DNA of 64,000 nt, from contig NZ_AWFA01000023.1 of assembly GCF_000682675.1 (NCBI RefSeq), forward strand, positions 1 through 64,000. The letters run 5' to 3'. The stretch is from Hyphomonas pacifica. GTDB lineage: Bacteria > Pseudomonadota > Alphaproteobacteria > Caulobacterales > Hyphomonadaceae. The notes below the pieces were generated by a model. That model was given only the letters and a program-made list of their open reading frames with translations. It was not told the DNA's origin and made no database searches. This document shows positions 8,706 to 17,679 of the stretch, one piece after another. Position 1 is the first letter of the stretch, and every line of letters starts with the position of its first letter. Position numbers and translations under genes: made by a program.

Positions 8706-9337
8706 CCCAATCCCTTGAGACACTCAAAGCCGCTGCACGCCGCGCGCCTATTGTACCGGTCTTGGTCGTGCCGGACGTGCAATCTGCTGCGCCTTTGGCA
8801 GATGCCCTGGTTGAGGGGGGGCTGACCACGGCGGAAGTTACGCTGCGCACAGCCAGTGGCCTCGCCGTGATCGAGGCCATGAAGAAGGCGCAACCTGATT
8901 TGATCGTCGGGGCGGGGACCGTTCTGACGGGCGGCGATGTTCTTAATTCGATTCAGGCGGGCGCGGATTTCCTCGTATCGCCGGGGATGAGCCCGAAACT
9001 GCTTGAGGCAATTGCCGAGTATCGCGATATCACTATTCCCGGCGTTGCCACGGCGAGCGAGGCGATGAGCCGTAATGAAGAAGGCTTCAAGATGCTGAAG
9101 CTGTTCCCGGCGGCAGTTGCGGGCGGTGTCCCGGCGCTTAAAGCCCTTGGCGGACCTTTGCCGCATCTGACCTTCATGCCGACAGGGGGGGTGAGTACGG
9201 ACAATGCAGCAGAGTATCTGGCACTGCCGAATGTGATTGCGGTAGGCGGATCGTGGATTGCCACCGAGAAAGACATCGCCGCCTCTGCCTGGTCTGAGAT
9301 TACAGCCAAGGCAAAGGCGGCGTTGCAAAAGGTGTGA
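8702..9337 (+). CDS. eda: KDPG aldolase (2-dehydro-3-deoxyphosphogluconate aldolase)
   Basis: Cleaves KDPG to pyruvate and glyceraldehyde-3-phosphate, the last ED step. The 211-residue TIM barrel has the catalytic E45 in the EVTLRT motif and the Schiff-base K133 in MLKLFPAA, both at the positions known for E. coli Eda. The phosphate-binding PTGGVS loop is also present. It starts at the ATG overlapping the glk stop, with AGGAG about 9 nt upstream. It ends the ED operon, only 10 bp from the convergent purB; no clear terminator hairpin fits in between. Confidence 0.96.
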   Translation: MTQSLETLKAAARRAPIVPVLVVPDVQSAAPLADALVEGGLTTAEVTLRTASGLAVIEAMKKAQPDLIVGAGTVLTGGDVLNSIQAGADFLVSPGMSPKLLEAIAEYRDITIPGVATASEAMSRNEEGFKMLKLFPAAVAGGVPALKALGGPLPHLTFMPTGGVSTDNAAEYLALPNVIAVGGSWIATEKDIAASAWSEITAKAKAALQKV

Positions 9338-9347
9338 TCAGGCGCCC

Positions 9348-10646
9348 TTAGCTTTTGCCAAAGACGCGCTGGAAGATCGTGTCGACATGCTTGAAGTGGT
9401 AGTCGAGGTCGAACAAGGCCTCGAGTTCATTGTCTGACAGACGCTCGCTGACTTCCGGGTCTTTCTTGAGAAGTTCTAGCAGCGGACCTTCCTTCTTCCA
9501 GGTTTTCATTGCGTTGCGTTGTACCAAGCGATAGCTGTCTTCCCGGCTGACGCCTTTCTCGACCAGCGCGAGCAGGATGCGCTGTGAGTTGTGCAGGCCG
9601 CCCATGCTTTCCAGCGTGTTCAGCATGTTATCCGGATAGACGACAAGGTTCTCGATCACTCCGCCCAGTCGGTGCAGGGCAAAGTCCAGATGAACTGTGG
9701 CGTCAGGGCCAATTCCGCGCTCGACTGACGAGTGGGAGATATCGCGCTCATGCCAGAGGGCGACGTTCTCAAGGGCCGGCGTAACGGCTGAGCGAACGAG
9801 ACGGGCCAGGCCTGTCAGGTTCTCGGTCAGCACCGGGTTACGCTTGTGCGGCATGGCCGAGGAGCCTTTCTGGCCGGCAGAGAAATACTCTTCGGCTTCC
9901 AGAACCTCAGTGCGCTGCAGGTGGCGCACTTCTGTTGCGAGACGTTCAATTGATGACGCAATGACGCCTAGTGTCGCAAAATACATAGCATGGCGATCGC
10001 GCGGGATAACCTGTGTGGAGACAGGCTCAACTGCTAGCCCCAGTTTCTCGGCAACATATTCCTCGATGCGCGGATCGATGTTGGCAAAGGTGCCAACGGC
10101 GCCGGATATGGCACAGGTCGCAACTTCCTCACGTGCGGCGATCAGGCGGGCTCGGCAACGCTGGAACTCGGCATGAAAGGTTGCGAGTTTTACGCCAAAT
10201 GTTGTCGGCTCGGCATGGATGCCGTGGCTGCGGCCAATGGTTGGCGTTAGCTTGTGCTCAAAGGCGCGCTTCTCCAGGGCTGCCAGGACACGGTCTATGC
10301 CGGTCAGCAGCAGGTCCGCCGCGCGCACCAACTGAACGTTAAGGCATGTGTCCAGAACGTCGGAAGAGGTCATGCCCTTGTGAAGGAAGCGGGCTTCCTC
10401 GCCCACATGTTCGGCGACATTGGTCAGAAAGGCGATGACATCATGCTTCACTTCGCGTTCGATCTCGTCGATGCGGTCCACTTCAAAAGCGGCGCGCTCG
10501 CGCACAGCAGCGGAAACGCCTTGCGGAATGATGTCGAGCTTCTCCATGCCTTCGGCGGCAAGCGTTTCAATCTCCAGCCAAATGCCGAATCTGGATTCAG
10601 GCTCCCAGATGGCAGCCATTTCGGGTCGTGTGTATCTTGGGATCAT
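9348..10646 (-). CDS. purB: adenylosuccinate lyase
   Basis: Catalyses two fumarate-releasing steps in purine synthesis: SAICAR to AICAR, and adenylosuccinate to AMP. The 432-residue protein begins [19 protein letters not shown], a typical short-type PurB N-terminus, and contains the superfamily signature [11 protein letters not shown] with the catalytic serine loop. The start is the ATG at 10646; a longer in-frame extension to 10739 runs into non-conserved sequence. The gene stands alone and converges on eda, and it shares an approximately 185-bp divergent upstream region with the exported repeat protein. Confidence 0.96.
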   Translation of the reverse strand: MIPRYTRPEMAAIWEPESRFGIWLEIETLAAEGMEKLDIIPQGVSAAVRERAAFEVDRIDEIEREVKHDVIAFLTNVAEHVGEEARFLHKGMTSSDVLDTCLNVQLVRAADLLLTGIDRVLAALEKRAFEHKLTPTIGRSHGIHAEPTTFGVKLATFHAEFQRCRARLIAAREEVATCAISGAVGTFANIDPRIEEYVAEKLGLAVEPVSTQVIPRDRHAMYFATLGVIASSIERLATEVRHLQRTEVLEAEEYFSAGQKGSSAMPHKRNPVLTENLTGLARLVRSAVTPALENVALWHERDISHSSVERGIGPDATVHLDFALHRLGGVIENLVVYPDNMLNTLESMGGLHNSQRILLALVEKGVSREDSYRLVQRNAMKTWKKEGPLLELLKKDPEVSERLSDNELEALFDLDYHFKHVDTIFQRVFGKS

Positions 10647-10831
10647 CTGGAACCTCGATGCTTTCTGTTGTCGCCGTAATAGTATGTACTGCGCAGAAAA
10701 CCAGTGGCAGTGCCCAACAAAAGCAGCCTGTAGAGCCAACCTGTTCGGGCACTCTATGGCTCGTGGGCTGTGTGTGGGCTAGTATATGGAGTGCTACGGG
10801 AGAGTGGGCAGGGGTGAAGTACGAGACATAT

Positions 10832-11785
10832 ATGGTCGCTCAGCGGAAACTTTTGGGGCTGGCAATGTTTGCCTGCACGCTGACCGGCTCAGCCTTTGCT
10901 GAGCAAGCGGGACCACAAACATGTGTCGCGAAAGTGCTCGTTCCAGAAGTCACAGAGATTGTTACGGAGCAAATTCCCGAGGCTCCAGAGCAGGTTGAAG
11001 TCCGCGTTATCCCCGCAGTATACGAGACTGTGACAGAGCAGGTCCTGGTTCGGGATGTCGTTGTCGATGAGTCAGTAGCCGCTCCCGTTCGTGAGATTGT
11101 AACGGAGAGGGTGGAAATAATGCCTCAAAAGACAAGGATTGAGCTTTTCCCGGCTGAGTACGAGACTCATACAGAGCAGGTGCTCATCAGTCCCGCGCAT
11201 GTGACGTGGCAAGTCGCGGAGGGCCCATGTGATCTGGAAAGCCATGAACTGACTGATGAGGAGACGTCAGTCATGCGGGACTTAGGCATATGCCCGGTCA
11301 TCACGCCTGCGAAGTATCGTACGGAAACGCGAAGAGCCATTGTGAGGGAGCAGCGCTCGGAAACGAGCATTACGCCCGCAGTTTACGAAGACATACGAAC
11401 GGAGATCGTAAGGGTGCCTTCTGCTGAGGCTGCTGCAGAGATTGGCGTCCTCTACGAGACCATTGTCAGGCAGCGTCTCGTGACGCCGTTGAGGAGGGAA
11501 GCTGTGACTGTTCCTGCGGCCTACAAAACTGTTGAGAAGCAGGTTGTCGTTCAGCCAGCGCATGTTTCCGAGCACGAGATTGTCTGCGACTCGGCCATAA
11601 CGCGCGAAGTGGTGCTGCATCTGCAGCGCGCTTTGCAGAATGCGGGATATACTGTCGCGGATGATGGCATCCTCGGGCCGGGCACACTTAACGCTATGAG
11701 AGCCTATCAGCAGCATAGAAAGCTTATGCTGGGGCGGCTTACACGGGAAACGCTGGCGTCTCTGGATATATCTTATAACGAGTAG
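10832..11785 (+). CDS. exported repeat protein with C-terminal peptidoglycan-binding domain
   Basis: A 317-residue protein of unknown function. Residues 1-23 look like a Sec signal peptide (MVAQRKLLGLAMFACTLTGS then AFA). Residues ~35-245 hold about six degenerate repeats of a pattern like PAxYxTxTEQVLVxPA, for example at 60-74, 107-121, 158-172, 181-196, 206-220 and 228-242. They are rich in Val, Glu and Thr, suggesting beta-strands. Residues ~256-312 match a PG_binding_1 domain (LQRALQNAGYTVADDGILGPGTLNAMRAYQ). Four cysteines remain in the mature part (31, 133, 154, 252), perhaps forming disulfides. It probably sits in the periplasm, bound to the wall. The ATG at 10832 is chosen for the signal peptide; a GTG at 10814 is an alternative. 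No functional neighbours. Confidence 0.8.
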   Translation: MVAQRKLLGLAMFACTLTGSAFAEQAGPQTCVAKVLVPEVTEIVTEQIPEAPEQVEVRVIPAVYETVTEQVLVRDVVVDESVAAPVREIVTERVEIMPQKTRIELFPAEYETHTEQVLISPAHVTWQVAEGPCDLESHELTDEETSVMRDLGICPVITPAKYRTETRRAIVREQRSETSITPAVYEDIRTEIVRVPSAEAAAEIGVLYETIVRQRLVTPLRREAVTVPAAYKTVEKQVVVQPAHVSEHEIVCDSAITREVVLHLQRALQNAGYTVADDGILGPGTLNAMRAYQQHRKLMLGRLTRETLASLDISYNE

Positions 11786-12041
11786 GGCAACGCGGGTTTC
11801 GCTGTTAACACTGAGGATATGGAGTGTGTGCCTTTCCCGGGAGCAGGTGAGTCGCGCCCAAATGGCTATCAGGAGATGAATGGGCGTGACGGAGCGCCGC
11901 AGGAAACTGCCCGTGAACTGGGCATTTACAGGAGTTAAACTCGATAGCTGCGATATATTGCGCCTGTCTGTTGCGCCACGAGCGAAACCGTCCTAATCCG
12001 GCGCCAGATATGGGCCAACTTTTGGCAGGAGACCACACAGC

Positions 12042-12416
12042 ATGTCAGAGATTGAACGCTTGGCGCTCGATTACTTGCCGGTCATCATTTTCCTGGTGAT
12101 AGGTGCGGTTATTTCAAGCCTCTTCATCGTTGGATCGACGCTGCTGGCGCCGTCACAGCCGGATCCTGAAAAGAATTCCGCGTATGAATGCGGTTTCCCG
12201 GCCTTTGATGATGCTCGAATGAAATTTGATGTGCGCTTCTACCTCGTCGCCATCCTGTTCATCATTTTCGACCTTGAGGTCGCTTTCCTGTTTCCATGGG
12301 CGATAAGCCTCGGCACGATCGGGCTTGTTGGATTCTGGTCCATGGTGGTTTTCCTGGGCGTGTTGACCATTGGGTTTATCTACGAATGGCGCCGTGGTGC
12401 GCTGGAGTGGGAATAA
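12042..12416 (+). CDS. nuoA: NADH-quinone oxidoreductase subunit A
   Basis: First gene of the complex I operon; a 124-residue membrane-arm subunit with three predicted transmembrane helices and the conserved NuoA/ND3 motif [20 protein letters not shown] in the loop near the quinone site. AGGAG lies 10 nt before the ATG. The 256 bp upstream of it (11786-12041) hold no gene and should contain the operon promoter, though I could not pick a convincing -35/-10 pair. The stop overlaps nuoB (TAATG). Confidence 0.96.
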   Translation: MSEIERLALDYLPVIIFLVIGAVISSLFIVGSTLLAPSQPDPEKNSAYECGFPAFDDARMKFDVRFYLVAILFIIFDLEVAFLFPWAISLGTIGLVGFWSMVVFLGVLTIGFIYEWRRGALEWE

Positions 12417-12985
12417 TGGCTGACAATTACAAACCATATGCGCTTGGTGCCTCACGTTCTGGCGTCGAGGGCGGGTTCAAGCCTGGACAGGACGATCCGT
12501 TCTATACTGGACTGTCTGACCAGTTGGCGGATAAAGGTTACTTTACCGCGGCGGCCGATGACCTGATTTCCTGGGCGCGGACAGGCTCCCTGATGTGGAT
12601 GACATTCGGTCTGGCTTGCTGCGCAGTAGAAATGATGCATGCCGGTAACCCGCGCTATGATCTTGAGCGCTTCGGCATGGCGCCGCGAGGATCACCGCGC
12701 CAGTCTGACGTGATGATCGTCGCCGGTACGCTTACCAACAAAATGGCCCCGGCATTGCGCAAGGTTTACGACCAGATGCCAAACCCGCGCTATGTGATCT
12801 CCATGGGCAGTTGCGCCAATGGCGGTGGCTACTATCACTACAGCTACAGTGTTGTGCGCGGCTGTGACCGGATCGTGCCGGTCGACATCTATGTTCCTGG
12901 GTGCCCGCCGACTGCTGAGGCACTGGTCTACGGTTTCCTTCAGCTCCAGAAGAAAATCCGTCGCGAAGGTTCGATTGAGCGGTAA
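12416..12985 (+). CDS. nuoB: NADH-quinone oxidoreductase subunit B
   Basis: The 189-residue peripheral-arm subunit that carries the terminal [4Fe-4S] cluster N2, which reduces quinone. All four ligands are visible: the tandem C68-C69 in [11 protein letters not shown]133 in [12 protein letters not shown] and C163 in [12 protein letters not shown]. It starts at the ATG overlapping the nuoA stop by one base; a longer in-frame reading inside nuoA is not conserved. Confidence 0.97.
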   Translation: MADNYKPYALGASRSGVEGGFKPGQDDPFYTGLSDQLADKGYFTAAADDLISWARTGSLMWMTFGLACCAVEMMHAGNPRYDLERFGMAPRGSPRQSDVMIVAGTLTNKMAPALRKVYDQMPNPRYVISMGSCANGGGYYHYSYSVVRGCDRIVPVDIYVPGCPPTAEALVYGFLQLQKKIRREGSIER

Positions 12986-12992
12986 GGATCCT

Positions 12993-13622
12993 ATGATGAT
13001 TGACGCCGAAGCCATAGAATCCCTGAAAGATCTCGGGGCGCATATTTCAGCCCGCCAGCCTGACGCTGTCCGGGCTGCAGATGTCGTTTTGGGAGAGCTG
13101 ACCATTCTGGCTGAGCGCGATCACGTGCTTGGCCTGCTCCGCTTTCTGCGGGATGATCAGCAGTGCAATTTCGAAACCCTGATTGATGTCTGTGGGGTGG
13201 ATTACCCGGAGCGCACGGAGCGGTTTGAGGTTGTATACCACTTGCTGTCCATGCGTATGAATCACCGGGTTCGCGTTCGCGTGCAGACGAGTGAAGAAAC
13301 ACCTGTGCCAAGCATTGTGGGCTTGTGGCCCGCTGCCAACTGGTTCGAGCGTGAAGCGTTTGACATGTATGGCATCCAGTTCTCAGACCATCCGGACCTT
13401 CGCCGTATCCTGACGGACTATGGGTTTGAGGGGTATCCGCTGCGCAAGGACTTCCCGCTGACCGGGCACTACGAAGTCCGTTACGACGATCTCGAGAAGC
13501 GCGTCGTTTATGAGCCTGTCGAGCTGGCTCAGGAATACCGTAACTTTGACTTCCTGTCCCCATGGGAAGGGATGACAAGCCAGATTCCCGGTGACGAGAA
13601 GGCCGAGGAGGTCCCTGAATAA
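12993..13622 (+). CDS. nuoC: NADH-quinone oxidoreductase subunit C
   Basis: The 209-residue 30-kDa subunit of the complex I connecting arm. The conserved C-terminal half contains the [21 protein letters not shown] and [10 protein letters not shown] signatures. nuoC and nuoD are separate genes here, not the fused nuoCD of E. coli. Two adjacent ATGs (12993 and 12996) follow AAGGA; the second has the better spacing (7 nt) but the choice does not alter the domain. The stop overlaps nuoD by one base. Confidence 0.96.
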   Translation: MMIDAEAIESLKDLGAHISARQPDAVRAADVVLGELTILAERDHVLGLLRFLRDDQQCNFETLIDVCGVDYPERTERFEVVYHLLSMRMNHRVRVRVQTSEETPVPSIVGLWPAANWFEREAFDMYGIQFSDHPDLRRILTDYGFEGYPLRKDFPLTGHYEVRYDDLEKRVVYEPVELAQEYRNFDFLSPWEGMTSQIPGDEKAEEVPE

Positions 13623-14827
13623 TGGCCGATACTGCTCACCTGACTGAAATGGAAGATCGCAAGTTCACGCTGAACTTTGGTCCGCAGCATCCAGCGGCCC
13701 ACGGCGTGTTGCGCATGATCCTCGATCTCGATGGAGAAGTTGTTACTCGTGTAGACAGCCATATTGGTCTTCTGCACCGAGGCACAGAGAAGCTGCTTGA
13801 GTACAAGACATTCCTTCAGGGTATGCCGTACTTTGACCGTCTCGACTATTGTGCCCCCATGAACCAGGAGCATGCCTGGTGTCTGGCGATCGAGAAATTG
13901 CTCGGAGTTACCGTTCCACGACGGGCGAGCCTCATTCGTGTGCTCTATTCCGAGCTTGGTCGCATCATGTCCCACCTGCTTAACGTTGGCACGGGTATCA
14001 TGGATGTGGGCGCGTTGACGCCGATCACATGGTGTTTCGAAGAGCGTGAAAAGCTGTGCGTCTTCTATGAACGCGCTTCGGGCAGCCGCATGCATGCGGC
14101 CTATTTCCGCCCCGGCGGTGTTCATCAGGATCTGCCGCAGGCTCTGCTGGATGATCTTGCCGAGTGGTGTGATGACTTCCCGAAGATGCTGGATCAGGTC
14201 GAGAGCCTGGTTACAGAAAACCGTATCTTTAAACAGCGCATGGTTGATATCGGCGTTGTGGATGAGAAAACCATCATGGACTGGGGGTTCTCAGGAGTGA
14301 TGGTGCGGGGATCAGGTTTTGCATGGGATCTTCGCCGCGCCCAGCCCTATGAATGCTATTCCGAACTCGACTTCAAGATTCCGGTCGGACGCAATGGCGA
14401 CAACTATGACCGCTATGTCTGCCGCATGGAAGAGATGCGCGAGTCCACAAAGATCATGCAGCAATGTATCGAACTGCTGGCGAAAGAGGGGCCCGGCCCC
14501 GTTCTTCTGCCCGGATCGAAGATGGCGCCGCCTCGCCGTGCTGAGATGAAGAACTCGATGGAGGCGCTGATCCATCACTTCAAGCTTTACACGGAAGGCT
14601 TTCACGTGCCGGAGGGCGAGACATACGCTGCTGTTGAGGCGCCTAAGGGCGAGTTCGGCGTATACCTTGTCTCCGATGGTACGAACCGACCATATCGCGC
14701 CAAGATTCGTGCGCCTGGTTACCCTCACCTTCAAGCGATGGATCACCTCTGCAAAGGCCATATGCTTGCAGACGTGTCTGCTGTTTTGGGATCTCTCGAC
14801 ATCGTTTTCGGGGAGATCGACCGGTGA
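13622..14827 (+). CDS. nuoD: NADH-quinone oxidoreductase subunit D
   Basis: The 401-residue 49-kDa subunit that forms the quinone pocket with NuoB. It is related to the hydrogenase large subunit. Visible conserved parts are [13 protein letters not shown] near the N-terminus (residues ~20-32, including the quinone-site His), [12 protein letters not shown], and the C-terminal DPVFGEID-like end ([10 protein letters not shown]). Full length and intact. Its stop overlaps the GTG start of the next gene, an unrelated NTF2-like protein, in a GTGA junction. Confidence 0.97.
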   Translation: MADTAHLTEMEDRKFTLNFGPQHPAAHGVLRMILDLDGEVVTRVDSHIGLLHRGTEKLLEYKTFLQGMPYFDRLDYCAPMNQEHAWCLAIEKLLGVTVPRRASLIRVLYSELGRIMSHLLNVGTGIMDVGALTPITWCFEEREKLCVFYERASGSRMHAAYFRPGGVHQDLPQALLDDLAEWCDDFPKMLDQVESLVTENRIFKQRMVDIGVVDEKTIMDWGFSGVMVRGSGFAWDLRRAQPYECYSELDFKIPVGRNGDNYDRYVCRMEEMRESTKIMQQCIELLAKEGPGPVLLPGSKMAPPRRAEMKNSMEALIHHFKLYTEGFHVPEGETYAAVEAPKGEFGVYLVSDGTNRPYRAKIRAPGYPHLQAMDHLCKGHMLADVSAVLGSLDIVFGEIDR

Positions 14828-15168
14828 GTGCGTCTTCCGATCTCGTTCAGCGGCAACTTGATGCCTATAATGCGCAGGATCTTGCGGCATTCCTCGAATG
14901 CTACGCAGACGATGCTGTGCTGTCGGGGCTAAATGGAGATGTCACGCAGGCTGGCACAGAAGCCATTCGCGCACGCCATGAAGCTCTATTTGCCGAATTC
15001 CCGGAGAATAAGGCCAGACTGGTCAACCGGATCGATCTCGGCACGACTGTGATCGATCATGAGGACGTATCGCGTAGCCCTGATGGAGACCGGTTTCAGG
15101 TTGCAGCGATTTACACCCTTCGTAACGGGAAGATCGCGCGTGTCGATTTTGCGCGGGGAGCTTCCTGA
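14824..15168 (+). CDS. NTF2/SnoaL-like protein inserted in the nuo operon
   Basis: A 114-residue protein of the NTF2-like/SnoaL superfamily (cone-shaped alpha+beta fold). The N-terminal helix pattern [20 protein letters not shown], then ADDAVL, and the C-terminal [14 protein letters not shown] strand pair are typical. Relatives include steroid isomerase-like enzymes and many of unknown function; no catalytic assignment is possible from sequence. It starts with GTG overlapping the nuoD stop (GTGA) and is followed after one base by a small ORF leading to nuoE. It is therefore translated as part of the complex I message, but it is not a standard Nuo subunit. A role in complex I assembly or stability is only a guess. 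Confidence 0.8.
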   Translation: MSASSDLVQRQLDAYNAQDLAAFLECYADDAVLSGLNGDVTQAGTEAIRARHEALFAEFPENKARLVNRIDLGTTVIDHEDVSRSPDGDRFQVAAIYTLRNGKIARVDFARGAS

Positions 15169-15169
15169 T

Positions 15170-15268
15170 ATGGCTATGATCTCCGTACGCGACTTTCTCA
15201 GCCGTACACATGTTTTTCATCCGTCCCGGGATGAAGCCGAAACGTTTTATGCAGGAAGGATCGAGTAG
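15170..15268 (+). CDS. 32-residue small ORF coupled to nuoE
   Basis: A 33-codon frame (including stop) beginning MAMISVRDFLSRTHVFHPSR and ending in YAGRIE. GGGGAG lies 9 nt before the ATG, a good Shine-Dalgarno site placed at the end of the preceding NTF2-like gene. Its TAG stop overlaps the GTG start of nuoE (TAGTG). Tight spacing on both sides and the ribosome site suggest real translation, either as a microprotein or only to couple nuoE to the upstream genes. The product has no recognisable domain or membrane segment. It is mildly basic at the N-terminus and acidic at the C-terminus. Confidence 0.55.
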   Translation: MAMISVRDFLSRTHVFHPSRDEAETFYAGRIE

Positions 15269-16365
15269 TGGCACTGCGCCGTTTTGATCTTGAGGCTGGA
15301 GGCGACACGTTTGCCTTCAAGCCCGAAACTGAAGAGAAGATTGCCTTCTGGCGGGGGAAGTATCCGGCAGAGAAGCAGCGTTCCGCTGTGATCCCGCTTT
15401 TGTGGCTGGCACAAAAGGATAATGATGGATGGTTGTCTGAGCCGGCCATGCGTGAAGTCGCAGACCGGCTGGAGATGCCATACATCCGTGTTTATGAGGT
15501 CGCGACCTTCTACACGATGTTTCGTCTGCAGCCTGTCGGAAAGTACCATATCCAGCTTTGCGGCACGACACCATGCCAGCTTCGTGGAGCTGAAAGCCTG
15601 AAAGAGGTCTGCAAAAAGGAAATCGGCAATCCGATGTATGTCACGGATGACGGTCGTCTTTCCTGGGAAGAAGTTGAATGTCTTGGCGCGTGTGTGAATG
15701 CGCCGATGGTTCAGATCAATGATGATTACTATGAAGATCTCACGGAAGATTCTTTCCAGAAAATCATTGGTAAGCTGAAGAATGGCGTCGAGGCCCAAGC
15801 TGGCCCTCAGGTTGATCGTATAAACAGCGCGCCGGAAGGCGGTACGGCCATCCTGACAGACCCGGCTCTGTTCGACGGCAGCCGCAATGAAGTGTCGCGC
15901 CTGCCCAATTTGGCTGAAGAAAAGGAGGCTGATGCCCCTGATGTCTCTCCAGCCGGAAAGCCAGAAGAATCTGCGCCGACAAATACCAAGCGCGAAGTTC
16001 CGGAGAAGAGCAACACCGGCGAGACCACTCTCATCTCCAATAAGGAGAAGGAAGAACTGGTTGGCGAACGCCCGGAAACGGTCGAAGTGACTGCTGACGG
16101 ACAAGACGACCTCAAGCGCATCAAGGGCATCGGCCCAAAAAATGAAGATGCGCTCAACGAACTGGGTATAGCCACCTTCAAGCAGATCGCGGCCTGGACG
16201 CCTGAGAATGTCGATTGGGTGGAAGACTATATGAGCTTCCCGGGCCGGATCGAACGCGAAGACTGGATTGGTCAGGCGAAAACACTGGCCGAAGGTGGTG
16301 AAACAGAATTCTCCAAGCGCGTGGATGCGGGTGATGTCCCCTCCAGCCAGGATGATGAGGACTAG
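15268..16365 (+). CDS. nuoE: NADH-quinone oxidoreductase subunit E with C-terminal helix-hairpin-helix extension
   Basis: A 365-residue NuoE, about twice the length of the E. coli protein (166). Residues 1-175 are the thioredoxin-like 24-kDa domain that binds [2Fe-2S] cluster N1a through C98, C103, C138 and C142. Residues ~175-275 are a charged, low-complexity linker. Residues ~280-344 form a compact domain (DDLKRIKGIGPKNEDALNEL, then GI.TFKQIA.WTPENV) that looks like a helix-hairpin-helix module. Such extensions are known in alphaproteobacterial NuoE and on some ribosomal L21 proteins; their role is unclear. The start is GTG, overlapping the small ORF stop, with an AGGAAGGA site upstream. 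Confidence 0.94.
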   Translation: MALRRFDLEAGGDTFAFKPETEEKIAFWRGKYPAEKQRSAVIPLLWLAQKDNDGWLSEPAMREVADRLEMPYIRVYEVATFYTMFRLQPVGKYHIQLCGTTPCQLRGAESLKEVCKKEIGNPMYVTDDGRLSWEEVECLGACVNAPMVQINDDYYEDLTEDSFQKIIGKLKNGVEAQAGPQVDRINSAPEGGTAILTDPALFDGSRNEVSRLPNLAEEKEADAPDVSPAGKPEESAPTNTKREVPEKSNTGETTLISNKEKEELVGERPETVEVTADGQDDLKRIKGIGPKNEDALNELGIATFKQIAAWTPENVDWVEDYMSFPGRIEREDWIGQAKTLAEGGETEFSKRVDAGDVPSSQDDED

Positions 16366-16368
16366 GCC

Positions 16369-17673
16369 ATGTTGCAGGACAAGGATCGCATCTTCACAAA
16401 CCTCTATGGTCTGCACTCTCCGGATCTGGAATCCGCGAAAAAGCGCGGCGCCTGGCATTTGACCAAAGAGATGCTGGATCAGGGACCGGACTGGATCTGC
16501 GACCAGATCAAGGCTTCCGGTCTGCGTGGTCGTGGCGGCGCTGGCTTCCCGACCGGTCTGAAGTGGACCTTCATGCCGAAGGAAGTACGCGAGCGCCCAC
16601 ACTATCTGGTCGTCAATGCTGACGAGTCGGAGCCCGGGACGTGTAAAGACCGCGAAATCATGCGCCACGATCCGCACCTGCTGATCGAAGGCTGCATGGT
16701 GGCCAGCCGTGCGATGCGCGCGCACAAATGCTATGTCTATATTCGCGGTGAATACATCAATGAGCGTCACGCGCTCGAAAAGGCCGTCAAGGAAGCCTAT
16801 GAGGCCAAGCTGATCGGCAAGGACAATGTGAACGGCTGGGATTTTGATCTCTATGTTCACCACGGCGCCGGTGCCTATATTTGCGGTGAAGAGACTGCGT
16901 TGCTGGAAAGTCTGGAAGGCAAGAAAGGCCAGCCACGCTTGAAGCCGCCATTCCCTGCCAATGCGGGTCTTTATGGCTGCCCTACCACTGTGAACAATGT
17001 CGAGTCTATTGCGGTTGCGCCGACCATCCTGCGTCGCGGCGCTGAGTGGTTTGCTGGCTTTGGACGTCCGAACAATGCCGGCACCAAGCTGTTCTGCATC
17101 TCCGGACATGTGAACAAGCCGTGCAATGTCGAAGAAGAGATGTCAATCACGTTCCGTGAGCTGATCGATACCCATTGTGGCGGCATTCGCGGCGGTTGGG
17201 ACAATCTGAAAGCGGTTATCCCGGGTGGGTCTTCCGTGCCAATGGTTCCGGCCGAGCAGATCATGGACGCCTATATGGACTTTGACACGCTGCGCGACCT
17301 GAAATCAGGTCTCGGTACAGCGGCCGTCATCGTGATGGACAAGGACACAGATCTTATCAAGGCCATCGCCCGCCTCGCTTACTTCTACAAGCATGAGAGC
17401 TGCGGCCAGTGTACGCCATGCCGTGAAGGCACGGGGTGGATGTGGCGCGTTATGGAGCGCATGGTTAAAGGCGAAGCTGAGCATGACGAGATCGAAACCC
17501 TGCTGGATGTGACCAAGCAGGTGGAAGGTCACACGATCTGTGCTCTGGGCGACGCGGCGGCCTGGCCGATCCAGGGCCTTATCCGTCACTTCCGTCACGA
17601 GATCGAAGACCGCATCAATCAATACAGGCTGCCGCGCGCAATGGTGCAGGGCGCAGTCGTGGCAGCGGAGTAA
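16369..17673 (+). CDS. nuoF: NADH-quinone oxidoreductase subunit F
   Basis: The 434-residue NADH-oxidising subunit. It binds FMN and NADH in the N-terminal half ([16 protein letters not shown] near 46-61, and [21 protein letters not shown]), and a [4Fe-4S] cluster (N3) in the C-terminal half through [13 protein letters not shown] plus the later HTICALGD cysteine. Full length and intact. Starts 3 nt after nuoE with GAGG upstream. Confidence 0.97.
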   Translation: MLQDKDRIFTNLYGLHSPDLESAKKRGAWHLTKEMLDQGPDWICDQIKASGLRGRGGAGFPTGLKWTFMPKEVRERPHYLVVNADESEPGTCKDREIMRHDPHLLIEGCMVASRAMRAHKCYVYIRGEYINERHALEKAVKEAYEAKLIGKDNVNGWDFDLYVHHGAGAYICGEETALLESLEGKKGQPRLKPPFPANAGLYGCPTTVNNVESIAVAPTILRRGAEWFAGFGRPNNAGTKLFCISGHVNKPCNVEEEMSITFRELIDTHCGGIRGGWDNLKAVIPGGSSVPMVPAEQIMDAYMDFDTLRDLKSGLGTAAVIVMDKDTDLIKAIARLAYFYKHESCGQCTPCREGTGWMWRVMERMVKGEAEHDEIETLLDVTKQVEGHTICALGDAAAWPIQGLIRHFRHEIEDRINQYRLPRAMVQGAVVAAE

Positions 17674-17679
17674 AGGCAT

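Noticed and set aside
11805-12038. 77-residue minus-strand open frame upstream of nuoA
   Set aside because: No ribosome site or recognisable features; the region is more likely the nuo promoter and leader.
15247-17109. 620-residue minus-strand open frame across nuoE and nuoF
   Set aside because: It is antisense to two clear Fe-S subunits, has no recognisable domain and results from the codon bias of G+C-rich DNA.
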